Positions 32,924 to 43,480 of a stretch of DNA of 64,000 nucleotides are shown here, piece after piece. The position numbers were made by a program, and so were the translations under genes. Source of the DNA: Stomoxys calcitrans (Eukaryota; Arthropoda; Insecta; Diptera; Muscidae). Location of the stretch: the NCBI RefSeq assembly GCF_963082655.1, contig NC_081552.1, positions 93,037,582 through 93,101,581 on the forward strand. The letters run 5' to 3'. Every line of letters begins with the position of its first letter. Position 1 is the stretch's first letter. The notes under the pieces are model-generated. The model worked only from the letters and a program-made list of their open reading frames with translations. It was not told the DNA's origin and did no database searches.

Positions 32924-32925
32924 TA
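32921..32925 (-). promoter_or_regulatory. UAAUG stop-start overlap between ORF1 and ORF2
   Basis: The last ORF1 repeat frame (QDAHLLED, then TAA) overlaps the ATG of ORF2 (MIEVIQINLHP) in the pentamer TAATG. Overlaps of this kind couple translation by termination-reinitiation in R1-clade elements such as SART1. Confidence 0.7.
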
Positions 32926-33064
32926 GTCCTCCAGTAAATGGGCATCTTGGGAGTAGGTGACGATCTCATCGTCTGTTCCCTGTTCTTTAGACTGCATTGA
33001 CTTTCCTGTCACTGCACTGCCTGATGTTATCGTTTTAGGTTCATTTCCTAGTCTAGTCTTCCGA

Positions 33065-34694
33065 CTAAAAAGTCGGAATGGTTCTATCGTCGGGTCCCTG
33101 TTCGTTAAGCTTTATTGGGTTTCCATTCCCTGTTCTGTCTGGTGTTTCAATACTAGGATCTTTGCAAATCTTAAGTAAATGGGCTTCTTGGGAGTAGGTG
33201 ATGGTACCATCATCGGCTCCCTGTTCGTTGGGTTGCATTGAATCTCCTGTAGCTGCGCTGCCTAATGTTTCAATATCGGGATCTTTACCTATCCCAGTAT
33301 TCCGAATCTTTAAGTCGGTGATGGGTCCGTCGTCGGGTTCCTGTTTGTAAGGCTGTGTTTGGTCTCTCGCCACTGCACTGCCTGATATTTTAGTATTAGG
33401 ATCATTGCTTCTCCTAATCTCTCCAATATTGAGAGATGCCGTGATCGTCACGTTGTCGGCCCCCTGTTTGTTGGGCGGTGTTGAGTCACCTGCCACTGCA
33501 CGGCCTGGTGTCGTAGAATGAAAATGTCTGCCTATCCTAGTCTTCCCAATCTTGAAAAAGACAGCTTTGCTCCCATAGTGCGCCATGCCTTTAGTCTTAA
33601 CCAAACTCGTCACGTAGACTTGATCAATGCCAACCACAAAAAGAGATCCTTCCTCCTTCTCCTCCCTGTAGAAGACCTCCCACTTCTCTGCGACCAAACC
33701 TTCGTTTTGGTTGCCCAAGAATCCCAACATGCGTTCCGTCGCAAATTTACTGCCTTTGTGAGCTGGGGGATATCCACCTTTCTCACAAAGTCGAGCTTTG
33801 GAGAGTGAATGCCTCTGACGAGCTGTTTGACGGTATCAGTACATTCCGCCGACGCAAAACGCAGCGTAAAGATGCCCCCTCTAAACTCACAGCTCATCAT
33901 TTGTATGGGTGGACCCTCTACAGAGTTCCACACATGTTCAAAAATCCGATCGTTAACCAGATCCTCCACTTGGGACCGATGATCTGGTGGAATCCTACAG
34001 GATGCACAGCCGATATTGATGACTGCATATGTCAGCTCATCTCTGTTGTGCTTCCTTGCCACTCTGGCGTAAGAGGGCGGCTCCTTACCATTCTCAGCGA
34101 CCATCTTCCCCTTCCGCGATGGCTGTAGCCTTTTGGAAGTCACAGTCCTGCATGTAGACTCAGGGGCCGTGCGCTTCCTTCGTTCCTGTTCCAACTTTGT
34201 CCATCTCCGCAGGACACAGTCTGGAGACTCCGTTGCGGGATGGGTGGCTTGGTTTTTTCAGAGTACATGAAAGCGGGGAGGTCTTTTTCTTCTTCAGTAT
34301 TTTAGCAGTGTTATGCTCTTCAGGAGATCTGATTCTTTTTCCAGCTTCCGTAGAAGTGCCTGGAATGTCAGTTCTATCCCTTCCAGCATCCTGTTCTTTT
34401 GTCCGATTACGCTGCCGGTACATACTCCTCTGTCTCCTTCGTCGTTGTGAGCTTAGCAAAGTCATCGCTCACTTCTGCTGTCATCCCAATGACCTCATTT
34501 GTCGATTCGGCTGCGATGACTGTTTCATTGGCACAGTCGCTGTCTGAATCCGAGTCAGAAACTCCACCCTTACTTAAAGGCTGGGGACGAACTGTGCATC
34601 CCTCTGGCTTATCCGTCTCTTCCTCATTAATTAGTCTGAAGACAAGTTGTGCGGTTGCAGCATTACTCTCGACTAAAGTTACCAAGGCATCCAC
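33065..34694 (-). pseudogene. R1/LOA-like LINE ORF1 with ~40-residue tandem repeats
   Basis: Frames 34694-34407, 34465-34160, 34194-33610 and 33730-33065 form one protein with indels. The N-terminus is acidic and Ser/Thr-rich (SDSDSDSDCANET). The core has SYARVARKHNRDELTYAVI, FTLRFASAECTDTVKQLVRG and, after a frameshift, YREEKEEGSLFVVGID and AHYGSKAVFFKIGKTR, resembling DUF4780 ORF1 proteins. The C-terminus has about five degenerate repeats of roughly 40 residues, each around a phrase like NEQGADDGTIT or NKQGADNVTIT. ORF1 proteins bind element RNA. Broken here. Confidence 0.75.
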
Positions 34695-34737
34695 ACCTAT
34701 AGGAGGGAGGACAAAAGGCTTTAAAATGTTTTCTTAA

Positions 34738-34885
34738 TTTGTAGTACCTATTCCGAGATAATAATATATATATATTTTTTCTTTGTGGAGCGAAATAAAA
34801 ACACGTCCGCTTCACTCAACGGCTACAACTTTACTAAAAAAATATTTAAAAAATACCAATAGAAACAACAATTAATATATGCATA
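34738..34885. other. Short unassigned spacer
   Basis: AT-rich sequence between the LINE and the Tc1 element. Confidence 0.4.
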
Positions 34886-36524
34886 CAGCGGTCAAAAAAA
34901 GTATTCATCATTAGCAAAATTGATAATAAATTCACTTATTTTGGGTAATTGAAGAAAATTTAAAGTAAACAAATAATGCAGTTTTATGCAATAGTTTATT
35001 TTGCGTAATATGTTTTAAAATAAATTCAAAAAATAAATTTAATTAGCGCAAAAAATGCAATTTTATATAATAACACCAAAAACAGAACAAAAAAAGTATT
35101 CATCATTGATGTGCTATCATCAAAGTCAAATTCAAATATTATTTGGGAATCCCCCTTTTCTGTTTTATTTAGTAAAGGAGGCTTTGCCCTTGACAGCAAA
35201 TATTTAATTTCATTGAAAATATAGTTTTTGTCAAAATGGGTCGTAAGCAAAACGAGGTTTCTGATGAGGTAAAAGTTTTGATAATAAAACACCACAGGAA
35301 TGGTTTAACTCAAAAAACTATCAGTGAAATATTAAATAGACCACGATCTACTATACAATCCATCATCAGAAAGTGGACAGAAACGAAAACTGTTGACAAT
35401 AAACCAAGATCTGGTCGACCAAAAGCACTTTCAGTTGGAGATGTGCGTTGGCTAGTGCGGCAAGTTCAGAAAACTCCGAAGACAAATGCGACCATTCTTC
35501 GTAAAAACACTATGGAATATTTAGGGAAGGAAGTTACTACACAAACAATTCGAAATACACTCAAAAGGCATAGTTACAGAGGAAGAACTGCACGTAAGAA
35601 GCCCTTTATAAATAAAATAAACCGAGTGAAAAGGCTAAACTTAGCAAAAATGTATGTAAAACAGCCCGAATCATTTTGGAAAACAGTCATTTTTGCAGAC
35701 GAGAGCAAGTTTAATCTTTTTGGGTGCGATGGAAAGGTCATAGTGTACAGAAAACCAAATACAGAGCTTGAAGAACGAAACACAGTTGCTACTGTAAAAC
35801 ATGGTGGAGGTGGTTTAATGGTTTGGGGGTGTATGGCGGCTTCAGGAGCGGGAAATCTTGAAATTATTAATGGAGTAATGGATCATAAGTATTACATTGA
35901 CATTTTAAAGAGGAATTTAAAAGATAGTGCTGTAAAACTTGGGCTTGGTAATAACTTTCAATATTATCAAGATAATGACCCCAAACATTCTGCTTTAAAT
36001 ACCAAGATGTGGATGCTGTATAACTGCCCCAAAGTCATTAAAACTCCTCCTCAAAGTCCCGACTTGAACCCAATTGAACATCTTTGGGAACATCTCGAAC
36101 GCAAATTGAGAACGCGCAATTTTTCGAGCAAGAGTCAAATGCAACAGGTGATAATGGAGGAATGGACTAATATAGACCAAAATATAACCGCTAAATTAGT
36201 CCAATCGATGTCAAACCTTTTAAAAGAAGTTATAAGACGCGGTGGTCGAATAACAAAGTATTAATTTTTTTAATTATGTTATTTATTTTTTTGTTTTTTT
36301 GCAATGATGAATACTTTTTTTGTTTAATTTTTTGTGTTCAGCTGTAAAATGGCCCTTTTTGTTCCAATAAATACTATTTTTTTCTTTAAAAACAATGAAA
36401 TTGTGTACATATATATCACACAAGCACTACTGCATCATTAGTTTAATATGTTTTTATTCCAATTGTCTTTTGTAGACTTATTAAAAAAAAAACATTGAAT
36501 GATGAATACTTTTTTTGACCGCTG
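34886..36524 (+). mobile_element. Complete Tc1-type transposon (DD34E) with IR/DR ends
   Basis: 1639 bp between TA target duplications (34884-34885 and 36525-36526). The outer 27-bp terminal repeats (34886-34912, 36498-36524; starting cagcggtcaaaaaaag) are perfect complements. A second 20-bp pair (35088-35107, 36303-36322; caaaaaaagtattcatcatt) lies about 200 bp inside each end, giving the IR/DR layout known from Minos-, S- and Sleeping Beauty-type elements. One intact transposase lies between. Perfect ends and an open gene imply recent activity. Confidence 0.95.
35236..36264 (+). CDS. Tc1-family transposase, intact
   Basis: 342 residues, the usual Tc1 length, with no frameshift or stop. An N-terminal helix-turn-helix region (about 1-55: LTQKTISEILNRPRSTIQSI) is followed by the AT-hook-like linker SGRPKAL (59-65) and a second DNA-binding domain. 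The catalytic domain has Asp155 in VIFADESKFN, Asp246 in YYQDNDPKHS and Glu281 in SPDLNPIEHLW. The 34 residues between Asp246 and Glu281 define DD34E. The Gly-rich box HGGGGLMVWGCM is at 189-200. The ATG is preceded by tttttgtcaaa and lies about 130 bp inside the inner repeat. It would cut and paste the element at TA sites in the nucleus. Confidence 0.95.
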   Translation: MGRKQNEVSDEVKVLIIKHHRNGLTQKTISEILNRPRSTIQSIIRKWTETKTVDNKPRSGRPKALSVGDVRWLVRQVQKTPKTNATILRKNTMEYLGKEVTTQTIRNTLKRHSYRGRTARKKPFINKINRVKRLNLAKMYVKQPESFWKTVIFADESKFNLFGCDGKVIVYRKPNTELEERNTVATVKHGGGGLMVWGCMAASGAGNLEIINGVMDHKYYIDILKRNLKDSAVKLGLGNNFQYYQDNDPKHSALNTKMWMLYNCPKVIKTPPQSPDLNPIEHLWEHLERKLRTRNFSSKSQMQQVIMEEWTNIDQNITAKLVQSMSNLLKEVIRRGGRITKY

Positions 36525-36629
36525 TATATTTAAAACAAACAAAAACCTGTTCGAGACAAAAATTTTTGTAAATATATATGATAAAAAAAACAAATCTTTT
36601 AATCTGATTCCTTAGGCCTAATTAAAATA

Positions 36630-37236
36630 AAGGGTGATTTTTTTGAGGTTAGGATTTTCATGTATTAGTATTTGACAGATCACGTGGGATTTCAGACATG
36701 GTGTCAAAGAGAAAGATGCTCAGTATGCTTTGACATTTCATCATGAATAGACTTACTAACGAGCAACGCTTGCAAATCATTGAATTTTATTACCAAAATC
36801 AGTGTTCGGTTCGAAATGTGTTCATTCACCGTAACGTTGCGTCCAACAGCATCTTTGAAAAAATACGGTCCAATGATTCCACCAGCGTACAAACCACACC
36901 AAACAGTGCATTTTTCGGGATGCATGGGCAGTTCTTGAACGGCTTCTGGTTGCTCTTCACTCCAAATGCGGCAATTTTGCTTATTTACGTAGCCATTCAA
37001 CCAGAAATGAGCCTCATCGCTGAACAAAATTTGTCAAAATTTGAACACATTTCGAACCGAACACTGATTTTGGTAATAAAATTCAATGATTTGCAAGCGT
37101 TGCTCGTTAGTAAGTCTATTCATGATGAAATGTCAAAGCATACTGAGCATCTTTCTCTTTGACACCATGTCTGAAATCCCACGTGATCTGTCAAATACTA
37201 ATGCATGAAAATCCTAACCTCAAAAAAATCACCCTT
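36630..37236. mobile_element. Mariner-type fold-back MITE M, copy 2
   Basis: 607 bp between TA dinucleotides. The arms carry the transposase start MNRLTNEQRLQIIEFYYQNQ in both orientations. The minus-strand centre encodes MFSDEAHFWLNGYVNKQNC and TVWCGLYAGGIIGPYFF. Compared with copy 1 it has the segment encoding NLSKFEHIS at the inner arm boundary. It matches copy 3 almost exactly. Confidence 0.9.
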
Positions 37237-37239
37237 TAA

Positions 37240-37455
37240 TTAAATATTAATTAAAACAAATGTAAACTTTTAAATAATATTTTTTTATAATAATAAAAAT
37301 AATTCAAATTATGTAGTTTGTAAAACGAACTAATTTGTGTTGAATGATTTACCATAGGCTGAAAATGTAACGGATATTAAATTTGAAATGACAATTTAAA
37401 TTTAGGGGTATTTTTATAACGTAACTGGCTAGGAAAATACCATGGTTGACTGAGA
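37240..37455. other. Unassigned AT-rich spacer
   Basis: Nothing recognised. Confidence 0.3.
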
Positions 37456-37459
37456 TGTC

Positions 37460-38700
37460 ATACGGGGTGGGTAGGAACAACAACACCATGTTCCTTAGGA
37501 TTCGAACCTAGTTGGACCAAGTTCAAAGGGAGTGTCATTGTATATCCGTTTCCGTTTTGTTTTGAATTGAATTTTATTTTTTGGCTTTTATAACCATATG
37601 GCACATGACATAAATTTAAAATGTCAACCCTTATAGGACAAAGAATCGTCCCATCCGGCGAGCTAAGCCGCAGCAGAGAACACCGTGCCATTTCCTCTTC
37701 GTGTAAACAGGGGTTTGTGACAGATCTCTGATTGATACTCACTGCAGTGGTCGGGTAACATTTTCGATATGACCAGTTCTAGATCTTTAGGGTGCACCCC
37801 AAATCCCACCTGGTCGTTTAGTTTTGAACCATCCGTATAGAAGTCTATGTAACTTCTATTACCAGAGATATCGTAGTTCCAATCGGTTCCATCAGGAATA
37901 GTCATACAATACCTTTTATCAAAAAGCGGCGCAGGTAGGTTGTAATCCACACTGCCTGGAACATCGGATATTGTATCAAGGATAACACAGTGTTCGTAGC
38001 TGCCACATGACCAATGAGAAAGCTCCCCTAACCTCACGGTAGCGGTCGCTGCAATTTGTTTAGCCACCTTGTCCAGAGGCATAAAATGTAGCATTAAATT
38101 CAGTGCATCAGATAGAGTCGCCCTCAGTGAGGATGTGATGCACAAACAAGCCATCCTTTGTATCCGGTCAAGTATTTAGGAGTAGGTAGGCTTTTAGTAA
38201 GTTAGTTATTAATAAACTTTCTTACGGTAGAGTTGATGCCTAGAAACTCCAACTCCTTCATGATTGACGTTGGTTTTACATTATTGAAAGCACCTTCAAT
38301 GTTATGAAATGCTACCATTGTATATTCCTTGACAGCGAAAGAATCCTCTATGTAGCCGACTAGGTCGTGAAGGGCTGTTTCAGTGGATTTGCCTTTACTA
38401 TATGCATTCTATCAACCTCTCAAGAGTTTTCAGCATAAAAAATGACAGAATAATAAGAAGAAAATGTTTCGCCTTCGTGTGGTAGGGTTATCCTGCTTTC
38501 GGAATGAAAATTGCATTAGTGTCCCTCCATCCAACAGGTATATATGACATTCTGATACAAGCAGAGAATATTTCCCTAAGCCAGGTAACCTGTGTATCAG
38601 ACACAGCTTGTAATTCTACGGGTGATACATCATCAGGGCCTGTCGATTCCATTTTGAGCCTCTCTTTGTTGTCAGCGACACTGTCTGTAAAGAGTATTAT
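37460..38700 (-). pseudogene. RNase H-bearing LINE, second copy
   Basis: Minus-strand order: RT start (38706-38488: KMESTGPDDVSPVELQAV, GWRDTNAIFIPKAG), decayed RT text to about 38200 (including GAFN-like and LHDLVGY-like remains), then frame 38154-37663 with MACLCITSSLRATLSDALNL and an RNase H start (SYIDFYTDGSKLNDQVGFGV, with the first catalytic Asp). The centre of RT, including the YxDD box, is deleted. It is the same family as 1236-4740 but preserves YTDGS, which that copy has lost. Confidence 0.8.
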
Positions 38701-38927
38701 AACCAATATAATTTATATACATACATATTTAAAACGAATCGTAATAATTACCAATCTTGCCTTTGGAATTTATCCATTCTTTTGTTAACATCCGTGATTT
38801 TTCTGCATCCCACCATTTCAACTCAAAATACTTTTCAATAAATTTGGTACTTTAAAATTATAATAAACAAAATTACATTTTATGTGGCAAAAAAACGCTC
38901 TTCTAACTTTCTTTATATTTTTATACC
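38701..38927. other. Unassigned AT-rich spacer
   Basis: Nothing recognised. Confidence 0.3.
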
Positions 38928-40277
38928 CTCCACCATAAGATGGGGGGTATACTAATTTCGTCATTCTGTTTGTAACTACTCGAAATATTCGTCTGAGACC
39001 CCATAAAGTATATATATTCTTGATCGTCGCGACATTTTATGTCGATCTAGCCATGTCCGTCCGTCTGTCCGTCCGTCCGTCCGTCCGTCCGTCCGTCCGT
39101 CCGTCTGTCTGTCGAAAGCACGCTAACTTCCGAAGGAGTAAAGCTAGCCGCTTAAAATTTTGCACAAATACTTCTTATTAGTGTAGGTCGGTTGGTATTG
39201 TAAATGGGCCATATCGGTCCATGTTTCGATATAGCTGCCATATAAACCGATCTTGGGTCTTGAGTTCTTGAGTCTCTAGAAGGCGCAATTCTTATCCGAC
39301 CAGAATGAAATTTTGCACGACGTGTTTTGTTATGATATCCAACAACTGTACCAAGTATGGTTCAAATCGGTCCATAACCTGATATAGCTGCCATATAAAC
39401 CGATCTTGGGTCTTGACTTCTTGAGCCTCTAGAGTGCGCAATTCTTATCCGAATGGAATGAAATTTTGCACGACGTGTTTTGTTATGATATCCAACAACG
39501 GTGCCAAGTATAGTTCAAATCGGTCTATAACCTGATATAGCTGCCATATAAACCGATCTTGGGTCTTGACTTCTTGAGCCTCTAGAGGGCACAATTCTTA
39601 TCCGATTGGAATGAATTTTTGCACGACGTGTTTTGTAATGATATCCAATAACTGTGCCAAGTATGGTTCAAATCGGTTCATAACCTGATATAGCTGCCAT
39701 ATAAACCGATCTTGGGTCTTGACTTCTTGAGCTTCTAGAGGGCGCAATTCCTATCCGATTTGGCTGAAATTTTGCATGACGTATTTTATTTTTACTTTCA
39801 ACAACTGTGTCAAATAAGGTTCAAATCGGTTCATAACCTGATATAGCTGCCATATAAACCAATCTGGGATCTTGACTTCTCGACCCCTAGAGGTCGCAAT
39901 TATTATCCGATATACCTGAAATTTTGTACGACGGATCCTCTCATGACCATCAACAAACGTGTTTATTATGTTCTGACTCGGTCTATAGCCCGATACAGAT
40001 CCCATATAAATCGTTCTTTCTATTTTACTTCGTGAGCCCCAATGGGCGCAATTCTTATACGAATTGGCTGACATTTTACACAGGTCTCCAACATATAATT
40101 TAATTGTGGTCCGAACCGGACCATATCTTGATATCGTTTTAATAGCAGAGCAACTCTTTTCTTATATCATTTTTTGCCTAAGAAGAGATGCCGGGAAAAG
40201 AACTCGACAAATGCGATCCATGGTGGAGGGTATATAAGATTCGGCCCGGCCGAACTTAGCACGCTTTTACTTGTTTT
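38928..40277 (+). repeat. Family A repeat, young copy 1
   Basis: About 1.35 kb. It begins with taccctccaccat and ends with the inverted form atggtggagggta followed by gccgaacttagcacgc and an acttgtttt end. Inside are a (gtcc)n tract (39056-39114) and five units of exactly 153 bp (ccatataaaccgatc at 39238, 39391, 39544, 39697 and 39850), then two diverged units. The 107-codon minus-strand frame recurs identically in all three young copies but is only repeat text. Confidence 0.9.
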
Positions 40278-40610
40278 GTCTAGCCACGCCACTTTGTGTT
40301 TGTATATGATAGAAGCTAGACATATATTTGACTCATTAGCACTTCTTTTCGCGTTGCATTTGTGTGAAAGGGAACACAGTATAGTATTGGTCAATACACA
40401 ATTTATATGTACCATTAAATAACAATTTAATTTGTACAATTAAAAATATGTGAAGCGTATATCTTCTTGCTGTGATAAAAAATATCGAATTTCTATGTCA
40501 AAAATAATTAAAGCAATTAACACCATTGTTGAAAGGATTTTTATAAGTGAATACCAGGTTTAAGCGGTCAAATTTAGGTCTATATATTTTCTGTGTATGC
40601 AAAATTTTTT
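40278..40610 (-). repeat. Repeat F, copy 1
   Basis: About 330 bp. Its reverse complement matches 48113-48450 (cacagaaaa...atatagacctaaatt, then gtgttccctttcacac and atgcaacgcgaaaa) with moderate divergence. It abuts a family A copy in both places. Confidence 0.7.
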
Positions 40611-40672
40611 TTCTGTCAAACAATCAGAGAAATGGGTTTCAGGAATAATTTTAAATCGTATAGGCCACCTGA

Positions 40673-41125
40673 ACTATGAGATTTTATTCTAGGGAAGAAC
40701 GCTTAAGAGGCACATTGACCAAATTCGATGCCAAATTCAGGCCACTGGGAAGCCTCATGGCGATAAAGAGGCATGAAGACAACTGAGACGTAACCACACA
40801 TTTCCATTGGGTCTGTGAGGATTTTTCCAGCACCTCGTCCCGTGACAACACAATTACCAAACAGATTTGCTTGTATGCTTTCGCCGATTGAAATTTCTAC
40901 ACCAATTTCGAGCCCTAGTGCAGATCGTTTTTCTACGCCCCAGATTTGCTAGGTTTTGACTCCTCGGAAAGGAGAAAGACAAATGGAGATATGAGCGAGC
41001 TAGAGATGGATGAGACTCTTTTTGACTCCCCGGAAAGGAGAAAGACAAATGGAAATATGAGCGAGCTAGAGATGGATGAGACTCTTGTGGAGCGTGATAG
41101 TAACCAGCCAGCGAGATATCTTTGA
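40673..41125 (+). pseudogene. Coding-like relic with an in-frame 22-residue duplication
   Basis: The frame from 40673 reads REERLRGTLTKFDAKFRPLG and KRHEDN, a TGA at 40784, then VTTHFHWVCEDFSSTSSRD, TPISSPSADRFFYAPDLLGF and two copies of a 22-residue acidic block (DSSERRKTNGDMSELEMDE-type) before VERDSNQPARYL and stop. The duplication is 66 bp (starting 40955 and 41021) and keeps the frame. I do not recognise the protein. It may be a retroelement gag or a captured host exon. Confidence 0.5.
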
Positions 41126-41436
41126 ATTATATTTTCATTATTATTGTGAAATTTGTTCAGACCAGTTGTTTGTATTTATAAAGTACATTAATATTAAATC
41201 GACGTCTTTTATTACAAGAAATACAAAATTGTCGATGATAAATAAATGAACTGTTAAGTTCTAATTGCATTGGACATTATGGTGAATGGCCGAGTGGTAA
41301 TTGAAAATGGGTAGTGTATTCTTTAAAGGACAATAATATTCGGTGTGGCGACCATTTGAAAGACAATGAAAAGAAATAACTGTTTCGTCTATTGAACAAT
41401 TATTCGAATTGTTTCAATGAGAATTGAAATGAACTT
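41126..41436 (+). other. Possible 5' LTR/PBS region of the gypsy relic
   Basis: tggcgacc at about 41347 resembles the primer-binding site start used by several gypsy-type elements, and the upstream AT-rich stretch could be LTR. No matching 3' LTR was found, so this is weak. Confidence 0.25.
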
Positions 41437-42786
41437 AAACAAGTAAAAGCGTGCTAAGTTCGGCCGGGCCGAATCTTATATACCCTCCACCATGGATCGC
41501 ATTTGTCGAGTTCTTTTCCCGGCATCTCTTCTTAGGCAAAAAATGATATAAGAAAAGAGTTGCTCTGCTATTAAAACGATATCAAGATATGGTCCGGTTC
41601 GGACCACAATTAAATTATATGTTGGAGACCTGTGTAAAATGTCAGCCAATTCGTATAAGAATTGCGCCCATTGGGGCTCACGAAGTAAAATAGAAAGAAC
41701 GATTTATATGGGATCTGTATCGGGCTATAGACCGAGTCAGAACATAATAAACACGTTTGTTGATGGTCATGAGAGGATCCGTCGTACAAAATTTCAGGTA
41801 TATCGGATAATAATTGCGACCTCTAGGGGTCGAGAAGTCAAGATCCCAGATTGGTTTATATGGCAGCTATATCAGGTTATGAACCGATTTGAACCTTATT
41901 TGACACAGTTGTTGAAAGTAAAAATAAAATACGTCATGCAAAATTTCAGCCAAATCGGATAGGAATTGCGCCCTCTAGAAGCTCAAGAAGTCAAGACCCA
42001 AGATCGGTTTATATGGCAGCTATATCAGGTTATGAACCGATTTGAACCATACTTGGCACAGTTATTGGATATCATTACAAAACACGTCGTGCAAAAATTC
42101 ATTCCAATCGGATAAGAATTGTGCCCTCTAGAGGCTCAAGAAGTCAAGACCCAAGATCGGTTTATATGGCAGCTATATCAGGTTATAGACCGATTTGAAC
42201 TATACTTGGCACCGTTGTTGGATATCATAACAAAACACGTCGTGCAAAATTTCATTCCATTCGGATAAGAATTGCGCACTCTAGAGGCTCAAGAAGTCAA
42301 GACCCAAGATCGGTTTATATGGCAGCTATATCAGGTTATGGACCGATTTGAACCATACTTGGTACAGTTGTTGGATATCATAACAAAACACGTCGTGCAA
42401 AATTTCATTCTGGTCGGATAAGAATTGCGCCTTCTAGAGACTCAAGAACTCAAGACCCAAGATCGGTTTATATGGCAGCTATATCGAAACATGGACCGAT
42501 ATGGCCCATTTACAATACCAACCGACCTACACTAATAAGAAGTATTTGTGCAAAATTTTAAGCGGCTAGCTTTACTCCTTCGGAAGTTAGCGTGCTTTCG
42601 ACAGACAGACGGACGGACGGACGGACGGACGGACGGACAGACGGACGGACATGGCTAGATCGACATAAAATGTCGCGACGATCAAGAATATATATACTTT
42701 ATGGGGTCTCAGACGAATATTTCGAGTAGTTACAAACAGAATGACGAAATTAGTATACCCCCCATCTTATGGTGGAGGGTATAAAA
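41437..42786 (-). repeat. Family A repeat, young copy 2, reverse orientation
   Basis: Reverse complement of the copy at 38928-40277, apparently identical over the 153-bp units and both ends, differing mainly in the length of the (gtcc)n tract (about 42600-42650). The two form a large inverted repeat with a 1.16-kb spacer. Confidence 0.9.
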
Positions 42787-42844
42787 ATGTAATGCAATAA
42801 AGATAGATATATCGACGACATCTCCCAAATCAGTCGTGAGTAAC

Positions 42845-43480
42845 CCATATACGATATCGATTCCAAAACAACAAGTGTTCAACCGAACAGTAAATGAGCT
42901 TTTGGATTTGGACATTATCCGTCCGTCATCATCGTTAGACGTATCTCCGATTGTACCAGCGCCAAAGGCAAATGGTGAGGACCAATTATGTGTGTTGATT
43001 ACCGGATTTTAAATGAGGTAACTGAGAAACAGCCACGGCCAATGCCAACTGTGGATGGTGTACTGTCGACACTTCAGGTAAAAAAACTCATGATTTAATG
43101 TCCGGATAATACCAGATTAAAGTAGATGAACGGTCGAAGGGGTTACACTGCTTTCATCACTCACAGTTTAGAGTTCTGATTCAAGCGACAACTAATGAAC
43201 CAGTTCTGGGTCTATACGATATCAACAAAGACCAAGAAATGCACATAAATGCGATCAGCACAGAACTTGCCGCAATTATCATCCAGGTCGATTCGATTGC
43301 TCTGCTATTTCGAGTATGAAAACCATGGCACCGATAGTTCCACGTGTGTCGCGCTGGTTGTTAAGTCTGGATATGATTTTATCTCTTGCCATCGTCTGGG
43401 AAAGCTCGCGACAGATGACTGGATTTGCACGATCCTGATCCTGATCTTGTGCAGATAATGGCCATAATGAGAGGTGAAGT
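42845..43480 (+). pseudogene. Ty3/gypsy reverse transcriptase-RNase H relic
   Basis: Shifted plus-strand frames read FNRTVNELLDLDIIRPSSS and SPIVPAPKANGEDQLCVL, the gypsy RT start; then a piece resembling MPTVDGVL; then LHCFHHSQFRVLIQATTNEPVLGLYDINKD and AISTELAAIIIQ, the start of the RNase H domain, where DASxxGLAAII is expected. The RT active site is deleted between them. Stops are frequent. Confidence 0.7.

Larger units (their letters stand above)
31045..34740 (-). mobile_element. R1/LOA-like LINE with ORF1 and ORF2
   Basis: Minus-strand element with a DUF4780-type ORF1 (34700 to 32923), then ORF2 with endonuclease (32923 to 31862) and the first half of RT (31714 to 31060). It is truncated immediately after the RT motif AQGTPQGG, where the plus-strand Jockey-like relic begins. 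Frame breaks are scattered throughout. The absence of a 3' end together with an intact-looking 5' half suggests a deletion or rearrangement rather than ordinary 5' truncation. Confidence 0.85.

Noticed and set aside
36743..37162. 139-codon frames starting MNRLTNEQRLQ as a possible new gene (also 43985)
   Set aside because: They run through both arms of a fold-back MITE; only the first ~27 residues are transposase, the middle is the antisense strand of its core.
39238..40000. Regularly spaced repeats that might suggest a CRISPR-like array
   Set aside because: The whole 153-bp unit repeats, there are no unique spacers, and the genome is eukaryotic.
39751..40074. An identical 107-codon frame in three places (39751, 41639, 49324)
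   Set aside because: It lies within the 153-bp repeat units of family A and simply reflects identical repeat copies; no domain, and the units encode the same phrases out of register.
41345..41355. Gypsy primer-binding site tggcgacc
   Set aside because: Only eight matching bases and no pair of LTRs; kept as a low-confidence note, not a finding.
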